Positions 35,527 through 44,379 of a stretch of 57,109 nucleotides of DNA are shown one piece after another. Within the stretch, counting starts at the first letter, position 1. Every line of letters begins with the position of its first letter. The notes below the pieces were generated by a model. The model saw only the letters and a list, made by a program, of their open reading frames with translations, made no database searches and was not told the DNA's origin. The position numbers and the translations under genes are program-made. This DNA is from Beijerinckiaceae bacterium (GTDB taxonomy: Bacteria > Pseudomonadota > Alphaproteobacteria > Rhizobiales > Beijerinckiaceae): assembly GCA_947453205.1 (NCBI GenBank), contig CANGFT010000021.1:1-57109 (forward strand), written 5' to 3'.

Positions 35527-36273
35527 TCAGATCTGCCATTCGGCGGGAACGACGCCCGCCGTCTGCCAGCACTCGAGGTAATAGCGCCAGAGCTTGTCCA
35601 CATGGCGGTCGCGCTTGAAATATTTGGCGAAGGATTCCATGTCCGCGTCGCTCAGGGGCGCGAGGCGGCCGAGCACGCAGGCGTTGTGCATGGCCTGGGC
35701 GTTCTCCACGAAATGGATGGAGTCGGTCAGCACCGCCTCCACCGATTCGGCGGTGATGACCTGCCCATGGGCGCGGATCTGCATGGCGTGATGGGGCCCG
35801 AGCGTGTTGGCCACGGCGCGGCCGAGCTCCGCATTCGCGACATGGGCGGGATCGGGATGCACGGGCATGCCGCTGCGCCAGCGGATGGCGTGGTTCTTGA
35901 CGATGCGCAGCGGCATGTCCTCGACCAGGGTGAAGGAATTGGTGAGGTCGTGGTGGAAATGGGCGACGCTGTTGACGTCCGGCCGGGCCCGCAGGATCTC
36001 CGCATGGAGCGCCGTTTCCGCCGGGGGCTTCGAATCCCCGTTGCCGCGCACCACCTCGCCATCGAGGTTGCAGACCAGAAGATCGTCAGGCCGCAGGCCC
36101 GAACGGGGAACGTCGATGGGCTGGATGAGGAAGGTGTCTCCGCCGGGCAGGCGACCGCTCACATGGCCTGAGTAATTCATGCATTTTTCGTTCACCAGCA
36201 TCAGCGTGCAGGCGGCGACCTTCATGCGCAGCACATATTCGGCGTCATTCTGGCTGTGTTGGGCGTTGTTCAA
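35527..36273 (-). CDS. Class II aldolase/adducin-family protein, possible hydroxyaromatic-carboxylate decarboxylase
   Basis: A 248-residue protein with a TTG start at 36273 (NNAQHSQND). GGGAGG sits 6 nt upstream of that TTG and no in-frame ATG has a comparable site before the conserved fold begins. Class II landmarks are N-Y-S-G-H-V-S-G-R-L-P-G, the catalytic P-P-A-E86-T, zinc ligands H105-F-H107 and a later R-A-H-G-Q-V. The family includes fuculose aldolases and also 3,4-dihydroxyphthalate decarboxylase (PhtC). In this setting decarboxylation of a dihydroxy-aromatic acid is plausible but unproven. It is the first gene of the minus-strand cluster. Confidence 0.87.
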   Translation of the reverse strand: MNNAQHSQNDAEYVLRMKVAACTLMLVNEKCMNYSGHVSGRLPGGDTFLIQPIDVPRSGLRPDDLLVCNLDGEVVRGNGDSKPPAETALHAEILRARPDVNSVAHFHHDLTNSFTLVEDMPLRIVKNHAIRWRSGMPVHPDPAHVANAELGRAVANTLGPHHAMQIRAHGQVITAESVEAVLTDSIHFVENAQAMHNACVLGRLAPLSDADMESFAKYFKRDRHVDKLWRYYLECWQTAGVVPAEWQI

Positions 36274-36393
36274 GGTGGACCTCCCGGACCGCAGGGCAAG
36301 GCGCTGTCGCCTGATGGGTCGCGACAATCGCTTCATGGCCCGGTTTTGTCCATAGCTTGCGGTGGCGGGCGATTGCCTGCACAACAGTCGGCC

Positions 36394-37599
36394 ATGGGCC
36401 TTACCCGCATTTTCGACCCCCTCCGGCAAGAGAGGCGCCTTGCGCCGCTCATGGTCATGATCGCCTGCATCATGATCGGCAGCGGCCTCGTCGCGCCCAT
36501 GCTCTCCATGTATGCCCAGACCTTCGGCGTGAGCGGCGCGATGGTGGGCTCGGTGGTCACCATCTATGGCGTCGGCCGACTCATCGCCAATGTGCCGTCG
36601 GGCTATCTGTCCCAGCGCTACGGACGCCGCCCCCTGCTCATTGGCGGACCACTGATCGTCATGGTGGGGTCCATCGGCGCCGCGCTGGCGGATGGCTTCG
36701 CCTCCCTGCTGGTCTGGCGTTTGCTGCAGGGCTTCGGCACGGGCGTCTATCTCACGGCCTCCATGGCCTCCATGGCCGACATCAGCCCGCCCAACCGCCG
36801 GGCCCTCAACATGGCTTTCTACCAGTCCTCCCTGCAGCTCGGGGCGAGCGTGGGGCCTGCGGTCGGCGGCTTTGCGGCTTATTACTTCGGCTTCACCTCC
36901 GTGTTCTGGTTCTACGCGGGCGTCGCTCTGCTCGCCGCGGTCACGGCGGCCGTCTCCTTCGAGGATACGCTCGACAAGACGCAGGCGCGCAAGCCCCTGC
37001 CGTCGTCGGTCAGCAAAATCGGGATGATGACGGCGCCCTTTACGGCGATCTGCATCGTCTCCTGCGTGGTCTTTTTCACGCGCACCGCCTGCCTGTTCCA
37101 GCTGATCCCCTTCCTCGGCGCTGAAAGCTTCGGGCTTGATCTTGGAACCATCGGCCTCGCGCTCACCCTCACCGCCTTCGTCAATTTCGCCATGGCGCCC
37201 GTCTCGGCGCCGCTCATCGACAAATTCGGGGCGCGCGCCAGCGTCTTCTGGTCGACGCTGGCGACGGCGCTCTCCCTCGTCACCTTTTACGTCTCGACTT
37301 CCGCTGGCGGCTTCTGGCTGGCTGTCTTCATGCTGGGCGCGGCCACGGGGGTGAATTATCCGGCCATCAGCACCTTCGCCATCGCCGCTTTGCCGCGCGA
37401 GCGTTTCGGGCCGGGCATGGGGGTGCAGCGCACCTTCGGGGATGTCGGCTTCGTCGTCGGCCCCGTCATCATCGGCTGGCTCAGCGATGTGACAGGCGGC
37501 GCCTATTGGGCGGGCGTATGGCTGAACATCGCCTTGCTCGGCGCCGCCGCGCTCGTCTTCGCCATCGGCAGCCGGGGCATGCGGGCGCAGACGCGCTAA
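36394..37599 (+). CDS. MFS transporter
   Basis: A 401-residue protein with about 12 predicted membrane segments. It has the MFS loop motif G-R-L-I-A-N-V-P-S-G-Y-L-S-Q-R-Y-G-R-R between helices 2 and 3 and P-N-R-R-A-L-N-M-A between helices 4 and 5. The start at 36394 (MGLTRIFDPL) fits a short cytosolic N-terminus; a longer in-frame start at 36256 overlaps the divergent aldolase gene and is unlikely. It is divergent from the catabolic cluster and separated by 120 bp, so uptake of the cluster's substrate is a reasonable guess. Confidence 0.88.
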   Translation: MGLTRIFDPLRQERRLAPLMVMIACIMIGSGLVAPMLSMYAQTFGVSGAMVGSVVTIYGVGRLIANVPSGYLSQRYGRRPLLIGGPLIVMVGSIGAALADGFASLLVWRLLQGFGTGVYLTASMASMADISPPNRRALNMAFYQSSLQLGASVGPAVGGFAAYYFGFTSVFWFYAGVALLAAVTAAVSFEDTLDKTQARKPLPSSVSKIGMMTAPFTAICIVSCVVFFTRTACLFQLIPFLGAESFGLDLGTIGLALTLTAFVNFAMAPVSAPLIDKFGARASVFWSTLATALSLVTFYVSTSAGGFWLAVFMLGAATGVNYPAISTFAIAALPRERFGPGMGVQRTFGDVGFVVGPVIIGWLSDVTGGAYWAGVWLNIALLGAAALVFAIGSRGMRAQTR

Positions 37600-37783
37600 T
37601 TCAGCCGCTTCTGCTTCCGCGCCACCGCCTGCGAGGCCCCCGCTTCCTCTGCGAAGTCCGATCGGTCCACCATGGGCCGTTGGCATGGACCGAACTGGCC
37701 GGGTTGCATGATCGTAACCTTGAGCTTTACCTTGGGGCAGGGGCTGCAAGCCCCCTTCGCGTCGCGTACCCCCGTGTTCACCC

Positions 37784-38569
37784 ATGTGCTGTCGTTGGCT
37801 TGCCGTTATCCTGCTCTGCCTTGCCGCTCGCCCCGCCTGGGGCGGCGCCTTTGCGCAGCGGCAGGGCATGTTGCTCGTGATCCAGGAATTCACCTCGACA
37901 ACGGCTCTGGAGGCCTTCGACGCCAGGGGGAGGCTCGCCCCGAGGCCGCTATACCGCAAAACGACCGCTGACGCCGCCCTCGAATATGGCGCGCTGGATT
38001 GGCTGACCTTCCTTGGCAGGCTCGAGGCGGCGCAGGTCTATACGCGGGGGCCGCCCATCGCCTGGCATCGGGGACCGGGCATGTCGGAGCTGGGCGCGCG
38101 GGTCGAGATGGGCCGCGCGCTTCACGGGGATCTCGTCTTTTCCGCGCAGGGCCTGCTGCGACTGCCGGGCGCGCAAACGGCGAACCCTGCGGCCGCTGGC
38201 CTCAACCGCCGCGAGACCGATCTGCGGCTGATGATGGGCGGCTCCTTCGAGGTGAGGGACGCGCCGGGCTTCTGGTCCATCGAGGCCGGGCCCCGCAGGC
38301 GCAGCGGGCCTGAGCCTGACGAATGGCGCGCCGAGGTTGCGGCTGGCTATTTCCTGCTCGACCGCCTGCAGATCGTCGCGCAGACGCAAAGCGTCTTCAC
38401 CGCGAAGACCCCGATTTTCCCGCAAAGCCGCTCCCACAAGGCCCAGATCAGCCTTGTGCTCAATCCAGGCCGCCCCTGGTCCCTGCAGCTCGGGAGCTTC
38501 CGCACCCTCTCCGGCGTTAACGCAAGACGCGAAACGGGCCTGCTTGTGGCCTGGTGGCGCCGGATGTGA
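37784..38569 (+). CDS. Predicted outer-membrane/exported protein of unknown function
   Basis: A 261-residue protein with a likely signal peptide (MCCRWLAVILLCLAARPAWG, cut near A-W-G). The mature part has alternating hydrophobic strands (LEYGALDWLTFLGRLEAAQV, GARVEMGRALHGDLVFSAQGLLRL, WSIEAGPRRR, AEVAAGYFLLDRLQIVAQTQSVF, AQISLVLNPGRPWSLQLGSF), ending in W-R-R-M. This fits an outer-membrane beta-barrel. I do not recognise a family. It lies between the MFS gene and the formate dehydrogenase operon, with 184 bp upstream and 75 bp downstream and no obvious partner. Confidence 0.65.
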   Translation: MCCRWLAVILLCLAARPAWGGAFAQRQGMLLVIQEFTSTTALEAFDARGRLAPRPLYRKTTADAALEYGALDWLTFLGRLEAAQVYTRGPPIAWHRGPGMSELGARVEMGRALHGDLVFSAQGLLRLPGAQTANPAAAGLNRRETDLRLMMGGSFEVRDAPGFWSIEAGPRRRSGPEPDEWRAEVAAGYFLLDRLQIVAQTQSVFTAKTPIFPQSRSHKAQISLVLNPGRPWSLQLGSFRTLSGVNARRETGLLVAWWRRM

Positions 38570-38592
38570 GTTCCGTGACGCCGCGATCAAGG

Positions 38593-38611
38593 CTAGTATT
38601 CGGACTAGTCC
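38593..38611. promoter_or_regulatory. Palindromic element upstream of fdsG
   Basis: Contains CTAGT-N6-ACTAG and, overlapping it, the perfect palindrome GGACTAGTCC, 34 bp before the fdsG ATG. It could be an operator for the formate dehydrogenase operon, for instance for a LysR-type regulator. No regulator gene is adjacent. Confidence 0.4.
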
Positions 38612-38644
38612 ATCCGGGACGCGGAATCGGTCAGGGTTGAGCTT

Positions 38645-39139
38645 ATGGGTCAGGACACGCAGGCTCCCCTGTCTTTCGACGAGGGACGGGCGCTGGAGAT
38701 CATTGGGGGGCTGGCGCATCTTGAAGGCGCTATGCTGCCGATCCTCCACGCCTTGCAGGACGCGTTCGGCCATATCGACGCGCGCATGGTTCCCCTTGTG
38801 GCCTCGGCGCTGAATGTGTCGCGCGCCGACGCCCATGGCGCGGTCAGCTTCTATCATGATTTCCGCGACGCCCCCGCCGGGCGCCATGTTCTGCGCATCT
38901 GCCGGGCGGAATCCTGTCAGTCCATGGGCTGCGAGCGTCTGGTGGAGCATTTGCGCCACACGCATCGTTTGACCCCCGGCGAGACCACCGCCGACGGCGC
39001 GCTGACCCTCGAAAACGTCTATTGCCTCGGGCAGTGCGCCCTGTCTCCCGCAGCCCTTGTCGATGGCGAACCCGTGGGGCGGCTTGATGAGAAGCGGCTC
39101 GACGCCCTGCTTGGCCAGTTGAAGGGGGCGAGGGCATGA
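38645..39139 (+). CDS. fdsG: NAD-dependent formate dehydrogenase gamma subunit
   Basis: A 164-residue NuoE-like subunit carrying one [2Fe-2S] cluster with ligands C86, C91, C127 and C131. The motifs read C-R-A-E-S-C-Q-S-M-G-C and Y-C-L-G-Q-C-A-L-S-P. It passes electrons between FdsB and FdsA in the soluble cytoplasmic formate dehydrogenase, which oxidises formate to CO2 and makes NADH. First gene of fdsGBACD, overlapping fdsB by 4 bp. Typical length. Confidence 0.95.
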   Translation: MGQDTQAPLSFDEGRALEIIGGLAHLEGAMLPILHALQDAFGHIDARMVPLVASALNVSRADAHGAVSFYHDFRDAPAGRHVLRICRAESCQSMGCERLVEHLRHTHRLTPGETTADGALTLENVYCLGQCALSPAALVDGEPVGRLDEKRLDALLGQLKGARA

Positions 39140-40707
39140 GCGCGCGCATCTTCGTTCCCGCCGATTCATCCGCCCTTGCGGTGGGCGCCGAAGCCGTCGC
39201 GCGCGCCATCGCCAAGGAGGCGCGCGCGCGGGGCCTTGCGGTCGAGATCGTGCGCAACGGGTCGCGCGGGATGGTCTGGCTGGAGCCCCTTGTCGAGGTC
39301 GAGACGCCGCAGGGACGCATCGGCTATGGGCAGGTCAGCGCGGGCGACGCTCCCGCTCTTTTCGACGCGGGCTTTCTGCAGGGGGGCGAACACCCCGCGC
39401 GCTTGGGCAAGGTCGAGGATCTCGACTGGATGGCCCGCCAGCAGCGCCTGACTTTCGCGCGCTGCGGTGTGATCGACCCGCTTTCGCTCGAGGACTACCG
39501 CGCCCATGGGGGCTTTGACGGCCTCAAGCGCGCGCTCGCCATGGCGCCCGCCGAAGTGGTCGAGGAGGTCGTCGACTCTGGCCTTCGCGGACGCGGCGGG
39601 GCTGGTTTTCCCACGGGGATCAAATGGCGCACGGTGGCGGGGGCGGAGGCCGACCGCAAATATGTCGTCTGCAATGCGGATGAGGGCGACAGCGGCACAT
39701 TCGCCGACCGCATGCTGATGGAGGGCGATCCCTTCACCCTCATCGAGGGCATGACCATTGCGGGCCTGGCGACAGGCGCGACAAAGGGCTTCGTCTATAT
39801 CCGCAGCGAATATCCCCACGCCTTCCGCGCCATGCAGCGCGCCATCGACGCCGCGCGCGCGGGCGGTTGGCTCGGCGCTGATGTCGCAGGCTCCGGCCGC
39901 GCTTTCGACATGGAGGCGCGGCTTGGCGCAGGCGCCTATGTCTGCGGCGAGGAGACCTCGCTTCTGGAAAGCCTCGAAGGGCGGCGCGGGCAGGTGCGCG
40001 CCAAGCCGCCGCTGCCTGCGGTGCAAGGGCTTTTCGGCAAACCGACCGTCATCAACAATGTCCTCTCGCTGGCGAGCGTCCCCTGGATCCTCGCTCATGG
40101 CGCCAAGGCCTATGCGGATTTCGGCATGGGGCGCTCGCGTGGCACGCAGCCCTTCCAGATCGCGGGCAATGTGAAGCGCGGCGGCCTCGTGGAGCTCGCC
40201 TTCGGCGTGACGATCCGCGAGCTGGTGGAGGATTTTGGCGGCGGCACGGCGAGCGGGCGCAAGCTGCGGGCGGTGCAGGTCGGCGGACCGCTCGGCGCCT
40301 ATTTTCCCGAGGCCTTGCTCGACACGCCCCTTGATTATGAAGCCATGCTCGCCGCCAAGGGCATGCTCGGCCATGGCGGGCTCGTGGCCTTTGACGACAG
40401 CGTCGATCTTGCGAAACAGGCGCGTTTCGCCATGCAGTTCTGCGCCATCGAAAGCTGCGGCAAATGCACGCCCTGCCGCATCGGCTCCACACGCGGCGTC
40501 GAGGTCATCGACAAGATCGTGGCCGGCGTCGCGCGCGACAAGAACAGGGAGCTGCTGCTCGACCTCTGCGACGCCATGACCGATGGCTCGCTCTGTGCGC
40601 TGGGCGGGCTGACGCCCATGCCTGTGCTCAGCGCGCTGACACATTTTTCTGAAGATTTCGAGCGCAAGGCGCCCGCGCGCCAGGCTGCTGAACAGGTGCG
40701 CCCATGA
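39136..40707 (+). CDS. fdsB: NAD-dependent formate dehydrogenase beta subunit (NADH/FMN site)
   Basis: A 523-residue NuoF-like subunit with an extra N-terminal thioredoxin-like region (about 1-120), as in FdsB. The NADH/FMN segment G-R-G-G-A-G-F-P-T-G-I-K-W and N-A-D-E-G-D-S-G-T-F are present. The [4Fe-4S] ligands are C441-G-K-C444-T-P-C447, with a fourth Cys near S-L-C-A-L-G-G. It reduces NAD+ with electrons from formate. It overlaps fdsG and fdsA by 4 bp each, so translation is coupled. Confidence 0.97.
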   Translation: MSARIFVPADSSALAVGAEAVARAIAKEARARGLAVEIVRNGSRGMVWLEPLVEVETPQGRIGYGQVSAGDAPALFDAGFLQGGEHPARLGKVEDLDWMARQQRLTFARCGVIDPLSLEDYRAHGGFDGLKRALAMAPAEVVEEVVDSGLRGRGGAGFPTGIKWRTVAGAEADRKYVVCNADEGDSGTFADRMLMEGDPFTLIEGMTIAGLATGATKGFVYIRSEYPHAFRAMQRAIDAARAGGWLGADVAGSGRAFDMEARLGAGAYVCGEETSLLESLEGRRGQVRAKPPLPAVQGLFGKPTVINNVLSLASVPWILAHGAKAYADFGMGRSRGTQPFQIAGNVKRGGLVELAFGVTIRELVEDFGGGTASGRKLRAVQVGGPLGAYFPEALLDTPLDYEAMLAAKGMLGHGGLVAFDDSVDLAKQARFAMQFCAIESCGKCTPCRIGSTRGVEVIDKIVAGVARDKNRELLLDLCDAMTDGSLCALGGLTPMPVLSALTHFSEDFERKAPARQAAEQVRP

Positions 40708-43550
40708 CCCTCATCAAGGAAGTGGACTACGGAACGAAGCTCGCGGCCAGCGCCACGATGGTCACGCTCACCATCGACGGGGAAAAGGTCACCGTGCCCC
40801 AGGGAAGCTCGGTGATGGCGGCGGCGATGAGCATGGGAACGGCGATCCCCAGGCTCTGCGCGACCGACATGCTTGACGCCTTCGGCTCCTGCCGCCTGTG
40901 CCTTGTGGAGATCGAGGGACGGCGCGGCGCGCCCGCCTCCTGCACGACGCCTGCGGAGGAGGGCATGGTCGTGCATACGCAAAACGCGCGGCTCGCCAAA
41001 CTGCGCAAGAGCGTCATGGAGCTCTATATCTCCGACCATCCGCTGGATTGCCTCACCTGTCCGGCGAACGGCGATTGCGAGCTGCAGGACATGGCGGGCG
41101 CGGTCGGCCTGCGCGACGTGCGCTATGGCTACGCGGGCGCAAACCATCTTGATGGCGCGAAGGATGAGAGCAATCCCTATTTCGCCTTTGATGAATCCAA
41201 ATGCATCGTCTGCTCGCGCTGCGTGCGCGCCTGCGCCGAGGTGCAGGGCACTTTCGCGCTGACGATTCAGGGGCGCGGTTTTGATTCCAAAGTGTCGTCG
41301 GGCGGCGTTGATTTCCTATCGTCCGAATGCGTCTCCTGCGGCGCCTGCGTGCAGGCCTGCCCGACGGCTTCGCTGACCGAGAAATCCATCATCGAAATGG
41401 GCCAGCCCGAACATTCGAAGGTCACGACCTGCGCCTATTGCGGCGTCGGCTGCTCCTTCAAGGCGGAGATGCAGGGCGAACGTGTGGTGCGCATGGTTCC
41501 CTACAAGGACGGCAAAGCCAATGAGGGCCATAGCTGCGTCAAGGGCCGCTTCGCCTATGGCTACGCCACCTCGAAGGACCGCATCACCAGCCCCATGATC
41601 CGTGCGGCCATCACCGATCCCTGGCGCGAGGCCTCATGGGAGGAGGCCTTCGCCCACGCGGCCCGCGAGTTCCAGCGCATTCAGGCGAAATATGGCCGCG
41701 ATTCCGTGGGCGCCATCACCTCCTCCCGCTGCACGAATGAAGAAGTCTTCGTCATGCAGAAGCTGGTGCGCGCGGGCTTCGGCAACAACAATGTCGACAC
41801 CTGCGCGCGGGTCTGCCATTCCCCCACCGGCTATGGCCTCAAGATGGCCTTCGGCACATCGGCGGGGACGCAGGATTTCAAATCGGTCGAGAAAGCCGAT
41901 GTGATCCTTCTCATCGGCGCCAATCCCACCGACGCCCATCCTGTCTTCGCCTCCCGCATGAAGCGGCGGTTGCGCAAGGGCGCCAAGCTCATCGTGGCCG
42001 ATCCGCGCCGCATTGATCTCGTGAAGTCGCCCCATGTGCGCGCGGCCTGTCATCTGCCGCTGCTGCCGGGCTCCAATGTGGCGATGATCAATGCGCTCGC
42101 CCATGTCATCGTGACGGAAGGCCTCGTCAATGAGGCCTTCGTGCGCGAGCGTTGCGATCTCGCGGCGTTTGAAAACTGGGCGCGCTTCATCGCCGATCCC
42201 GTCAACTCCCCCGAAGCCGTCGAGGCGATCACCGGCGTCGCGCCAGCAGACATGCGCGCCGCCGCAAGGCTCTTCGCCACCGGCGGCAATGGCGCCATCT
42301 ACTATGGCCTTGGCGTCACCGAACACAGCCAGGGCTCCACCATGGTCATGGGCATGGCCAATCTCGCCATGGCCACAGGCAACCTTGGCCGCGAGGGCGT
42401 GGGCGTGAATCCCCTGCGCGGGCAGAACAATGTGCAGGGCGCCTGCGACATGGGCTCGTTCCCCCATGAATTCTCGGGCTATCGTCATGTCTCCGATGAC
42501 GCGACGCGCGAGATGTTCGAATCGCTCTGGGGCGTGACGCTTGACCGTGAGCCGGGCATGCGCATTCCCAACATGCTCGACGAGGCCGTGGCTGGCGGCT
42601 TCAAGGGCATCTATGTGCAGGGCGAGGACATCGCCCAGTCCGACCCCGACACCCAGCATGTCGTCGGCGGGCTGGAGGCCATGGAATGTGTGATCGTGCA
42701 GGATCTCTTCCTGAACGAGACCGCCAAATATGCTCATGTCTTCTTTCCCGGCGCCTCCTTCCTCGAAAAGGATGGCACCTTCACCAATGCCGAGCGCCGC
42801 ATCAACAGGGTGCGCAGGGTCATGGCGCCCATGGCGGGGCTGGCGGATTGGGAGGTCACGCTCGGCTTCGCGAAGGCGCTCGGCGTCGACATGCGTTACG
42901 ATCATCCCTCCGACATCATGGATGAGATCGCCAGGCTCACGCCGACCTTCCGCAATGTCTCCTATGCGAAGCTTGAGGAGCTCGGCTCCGTGCAATGGCC
43001 CTGCAACGAGGCGGCGCACATGGGCACGCCCGTCATGCATGTCGATCATTTCGTGCGCGGCAAGGGCCGCTTCATGCTGACGCAATTCGTGCCGACGCAG
43101 GAGCGCGCCGGGCCTTTGTTCCCGCTGCTGCTGACCACCGGCCGCATCCTGTCGCAATACAATGTCGGCGCGCAGACGCGGCGCACCCTGAACAATGTCT
43201 GGCATGGGCAGGACATGCTGGAGATCCACCCCTTCGACGCCGAGAGCCGCGGCATACGCGAGGGCGACCTCGTGGCTTTGACAAGCCGCATCGGCGAGGT
43301 GTCGTTGCGCGCCACGATCACCGACCGCATGCAGCCCGGCGTCGTCTACACCACTTTCCATCATCCGGAGTCCGGCGCCAATGTGGTGACGACCGATCAT
43401 TCGGACTGGGCCACCAATTGTCCGGAATACAAGGTCACCGCGGTGCAGGTCCGACGCACGAATTATTTCTCCTCATGGCAGGACCATGATCGTGAAACCG
43501 GCGTATCGCTGCGCCGCATCGCACGCGAGGGCGCAGATGCCGCAGAATGA
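40704..43550 (+). CDS. fdsA: NAD-dependent formate dehydrogenase catalytic alpha subunit (Mo/W-bis-MGD)
   Basis: A 948-residue catalytic subunit. It has an N-terminal [2Fe-2S] domain with C-R-L-C; a His-Cys3 cluster in H-P-L-D-C-L-T-C-P-A-N-G-D-C; a two-cluster ferredoxin domain (C-I-V-C-S-R-C-V-R-A-C and C-V-S-C-G-A-C-V-Q-A-C); and the C-A-Y-C-G-V-G-C [4Fe-4S] site of the molybdopterin domain. The metal ligand is C371 followed by H372 (V-C-H-S-P-T), so this is a cysteine rather than selenocysteine enzyme. It oxidises formate to CO2. It is followed by fdhD and fdsD. Confidence 0.97.
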   Translation: MTLIKEVDYGTKLAASATMVTLTIDGEKVTVPQGSSVMAAAMSMGTAIPRLCATDMLDAFGSCRLCLVEIEGRRGAPASCTTPAEEGMVVHTQNARLAKLRKSVMELYISDHPLDCLTCPANGDCELQDMAGAVGLRDVRYGYAGANHLDGAKDESNPYFAFDESKCIVCSRCVRACAEVQGTFALTIQGRGFDSKVSSGGVDFLSSECVSCGACVQACPTASLTEKSIIEMGQPEHSKVTTCAYCGVGCSFKAEMQGERVVRMVPYKDGKANEGHSCVKGRFAYGYATSKDRITSPMIRAAITDPWREASWEEAFAHAAREFQRIQAKYGRDSVGAITSSRCTNEEVFVMQKLVRAGFGNNNVDTCARVCHSPTGYGLKMAFGTSAGTQDFKSVEKADVILLIGANPTDAHPVFASRMKRRLRKGAKLIVADPRRIDLVKSPHVRAACHLPLLPGSNVAMINALAHVIVTEGLVNEAFVRERCDLAAFENWARFIADPVNSPEAVEAITGVAPADMRAAARLFATGGNGAIYYGLGVTEHSQGSTMVMGMANLAMATGNLGREGVGVNPLRGQNNVQGACDMGSFPHEFSGYRHVSDDATREMFESLWGVTLDREPGMRIPNMLDEAVAGGFKGIYVQGEDIAQSDPDTQHVVGGLEAMECVIVQDLFLNETAKYAHVFFPGASFLEKDGTFTNAERRINRVRRVMAPMAGLADWEVTLGFAKALGVDMRYDHPSDIMDEIARLTPTFRNVSYAKLEELGSVQWPCNEAAHMGTPVMHVDHFVRGKGRFMLTQFVPTQERAGPLFPLLLTTGRILSQYNVGAQTRRTLNNVWHGQDMLEIHPFDAESRGIREGDLVALTSRIGEVSLRATITDRMQPGVVYTTFHHPESGANVVTTDHSDWATNCPEYKVTAVQVRRTNYFSSWQDHDRETGVSLRRIAREGADAAE

Positions 43551-44379
43551 CCGGGCGCCCGCGCTCACCCAGCCCATCACGCGCTTTTCTTTCACCGGCG
43601 CGCCCGAAGAGGGGGCGCGCGAATGTGCGGTGGAGATTCCCGTCAACATCGTCTATGCGCCCGTGCCCTATGCGGTGATGATGGCGACGCCGCAGGATCT
43701 TGAGGATTTCGCGCTGGGCTTCAGCGTGAGCGAAGGCGTCATTGACGGCCCCGCCGACATCCGCTCAATCGTGGTCGAGGAAGCGGAGCAGGGGCTGCGG
43801 GTCGTGGTGACCCTCGCCTCCGAAAAATTGCAGCGCCATCTCGCCCGCACGCGCAATCTGGCGGGGCGCACAGGCTGCGGCCTGTGCGGCGTCGACGACC
43901 TCTGCGCCCTGCCTGTGGCGCGCGGCCCTGACCATGGGCCGGGCCATCTGAAGCTCTCCAGCGTGCGCCGCGCGCTGCACCTGCTCGACGAACGCCAGAC
44001 GCTCAACCGCCGCGTCCGCGCCCTGCATGGCGCAGCATGGGCGGATCATTCCGGCGAACTGCACCTCATGCGCGAGGATGTCGGCCGCCACAATGCGCTC
44101 GATAAATTGATCGGCGCCTTGCTGGGGCAGGGCGTCGATCCCGGCAGCGGCTTCATCGTCATCACCAGCCGCTGCTCCTATGAAATGGTGGAGAAGGCGG
44201 CGGTCTTTGGCGCACGCGCCCTTGTCGCGGTCTCCGCGCCGACCACCCTCGCCATCGCCCGCGCGAAGGCCAACGCCATGACCCTTCTGGCGCTCGCCCG
44301 CAATGACGGCGCGCTTTGCTTCACCGACCCATCATTCGTGATCGACGACCTGCAGGCGCAAGGAGCGCGCATCGCATGA
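43537..44379 (+). CDS. fdhD: Formate dehydrogenase accessory sulfurtransferase FdhD (FdsC)
   Basis: A 280-residue protein that transfers sulfur to the bis-MGD cofactor of formate dehydrogenase. The characteristic C114-G-L-C117-G motif is present, followed by a C-terminal region with E-D-V-G-R-H-N-A-L-D-K and T-S-R-C-S-Y-E-M-V. The start at 43537 (MPQNDRAPAL) overlaps fdsA by 14 bp; the frame extends further upstream inside fdsA without support. It overlaps fdsD by 4 bp. Confidence 0.95.
   Translation: MPQNDRAPALTQPITRFSFTGAPEEGARECAVEIPVNIVYAPVPYAVMMATPQDLEDFALGFSVSEGVIDGPADIRSIVVEEAEQGLRVVVTLASEKLQRHLARTRNLAGRTGCGLCGVDDLCALPVARGPDHGPGHLKLSSVRRALHLLDERQTLNRRVRALHGAAWADHSGELHLMREDVGRHNALDKLIGALLGQGVDPGSGFIVITSRCSYEMVEKAAVFGARALVAVSAPTTLAIARAKANAMTLLALARNDGALCFTDPSFVIDDLQAQGARIA

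Noticed and set aside
34271-35581. A 436-codon plus-strand frame opposite the EutA-like gene
   Set aside because: Antisense shadow; the minus strand carries the ASKHA phosphate motifs.
35527-37959. An 810-codon minus-strand frame covering the aldolase and the region opposite the MFS gene
   Set aside because: Only the last 248 codons form a class II aldolase. The upstream part is antisense to the MFS gene and has no family features, and a good ribosome site with TTG marks the real start.
41802-41818. Selenocysteine at the FdsA active site
   Set aside because: The metal-ligand codon is TGC (Cys371), not TGA, and no SECIS-like hairpin is needed.
41634-43400. A 588-codon minus-strand frame opposite fdsA
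   Set aside because: It lies entirely inside fdsA, whose translation is a full-length molybdopterin formate dehydrogenase. The antisense product has no domain signature.
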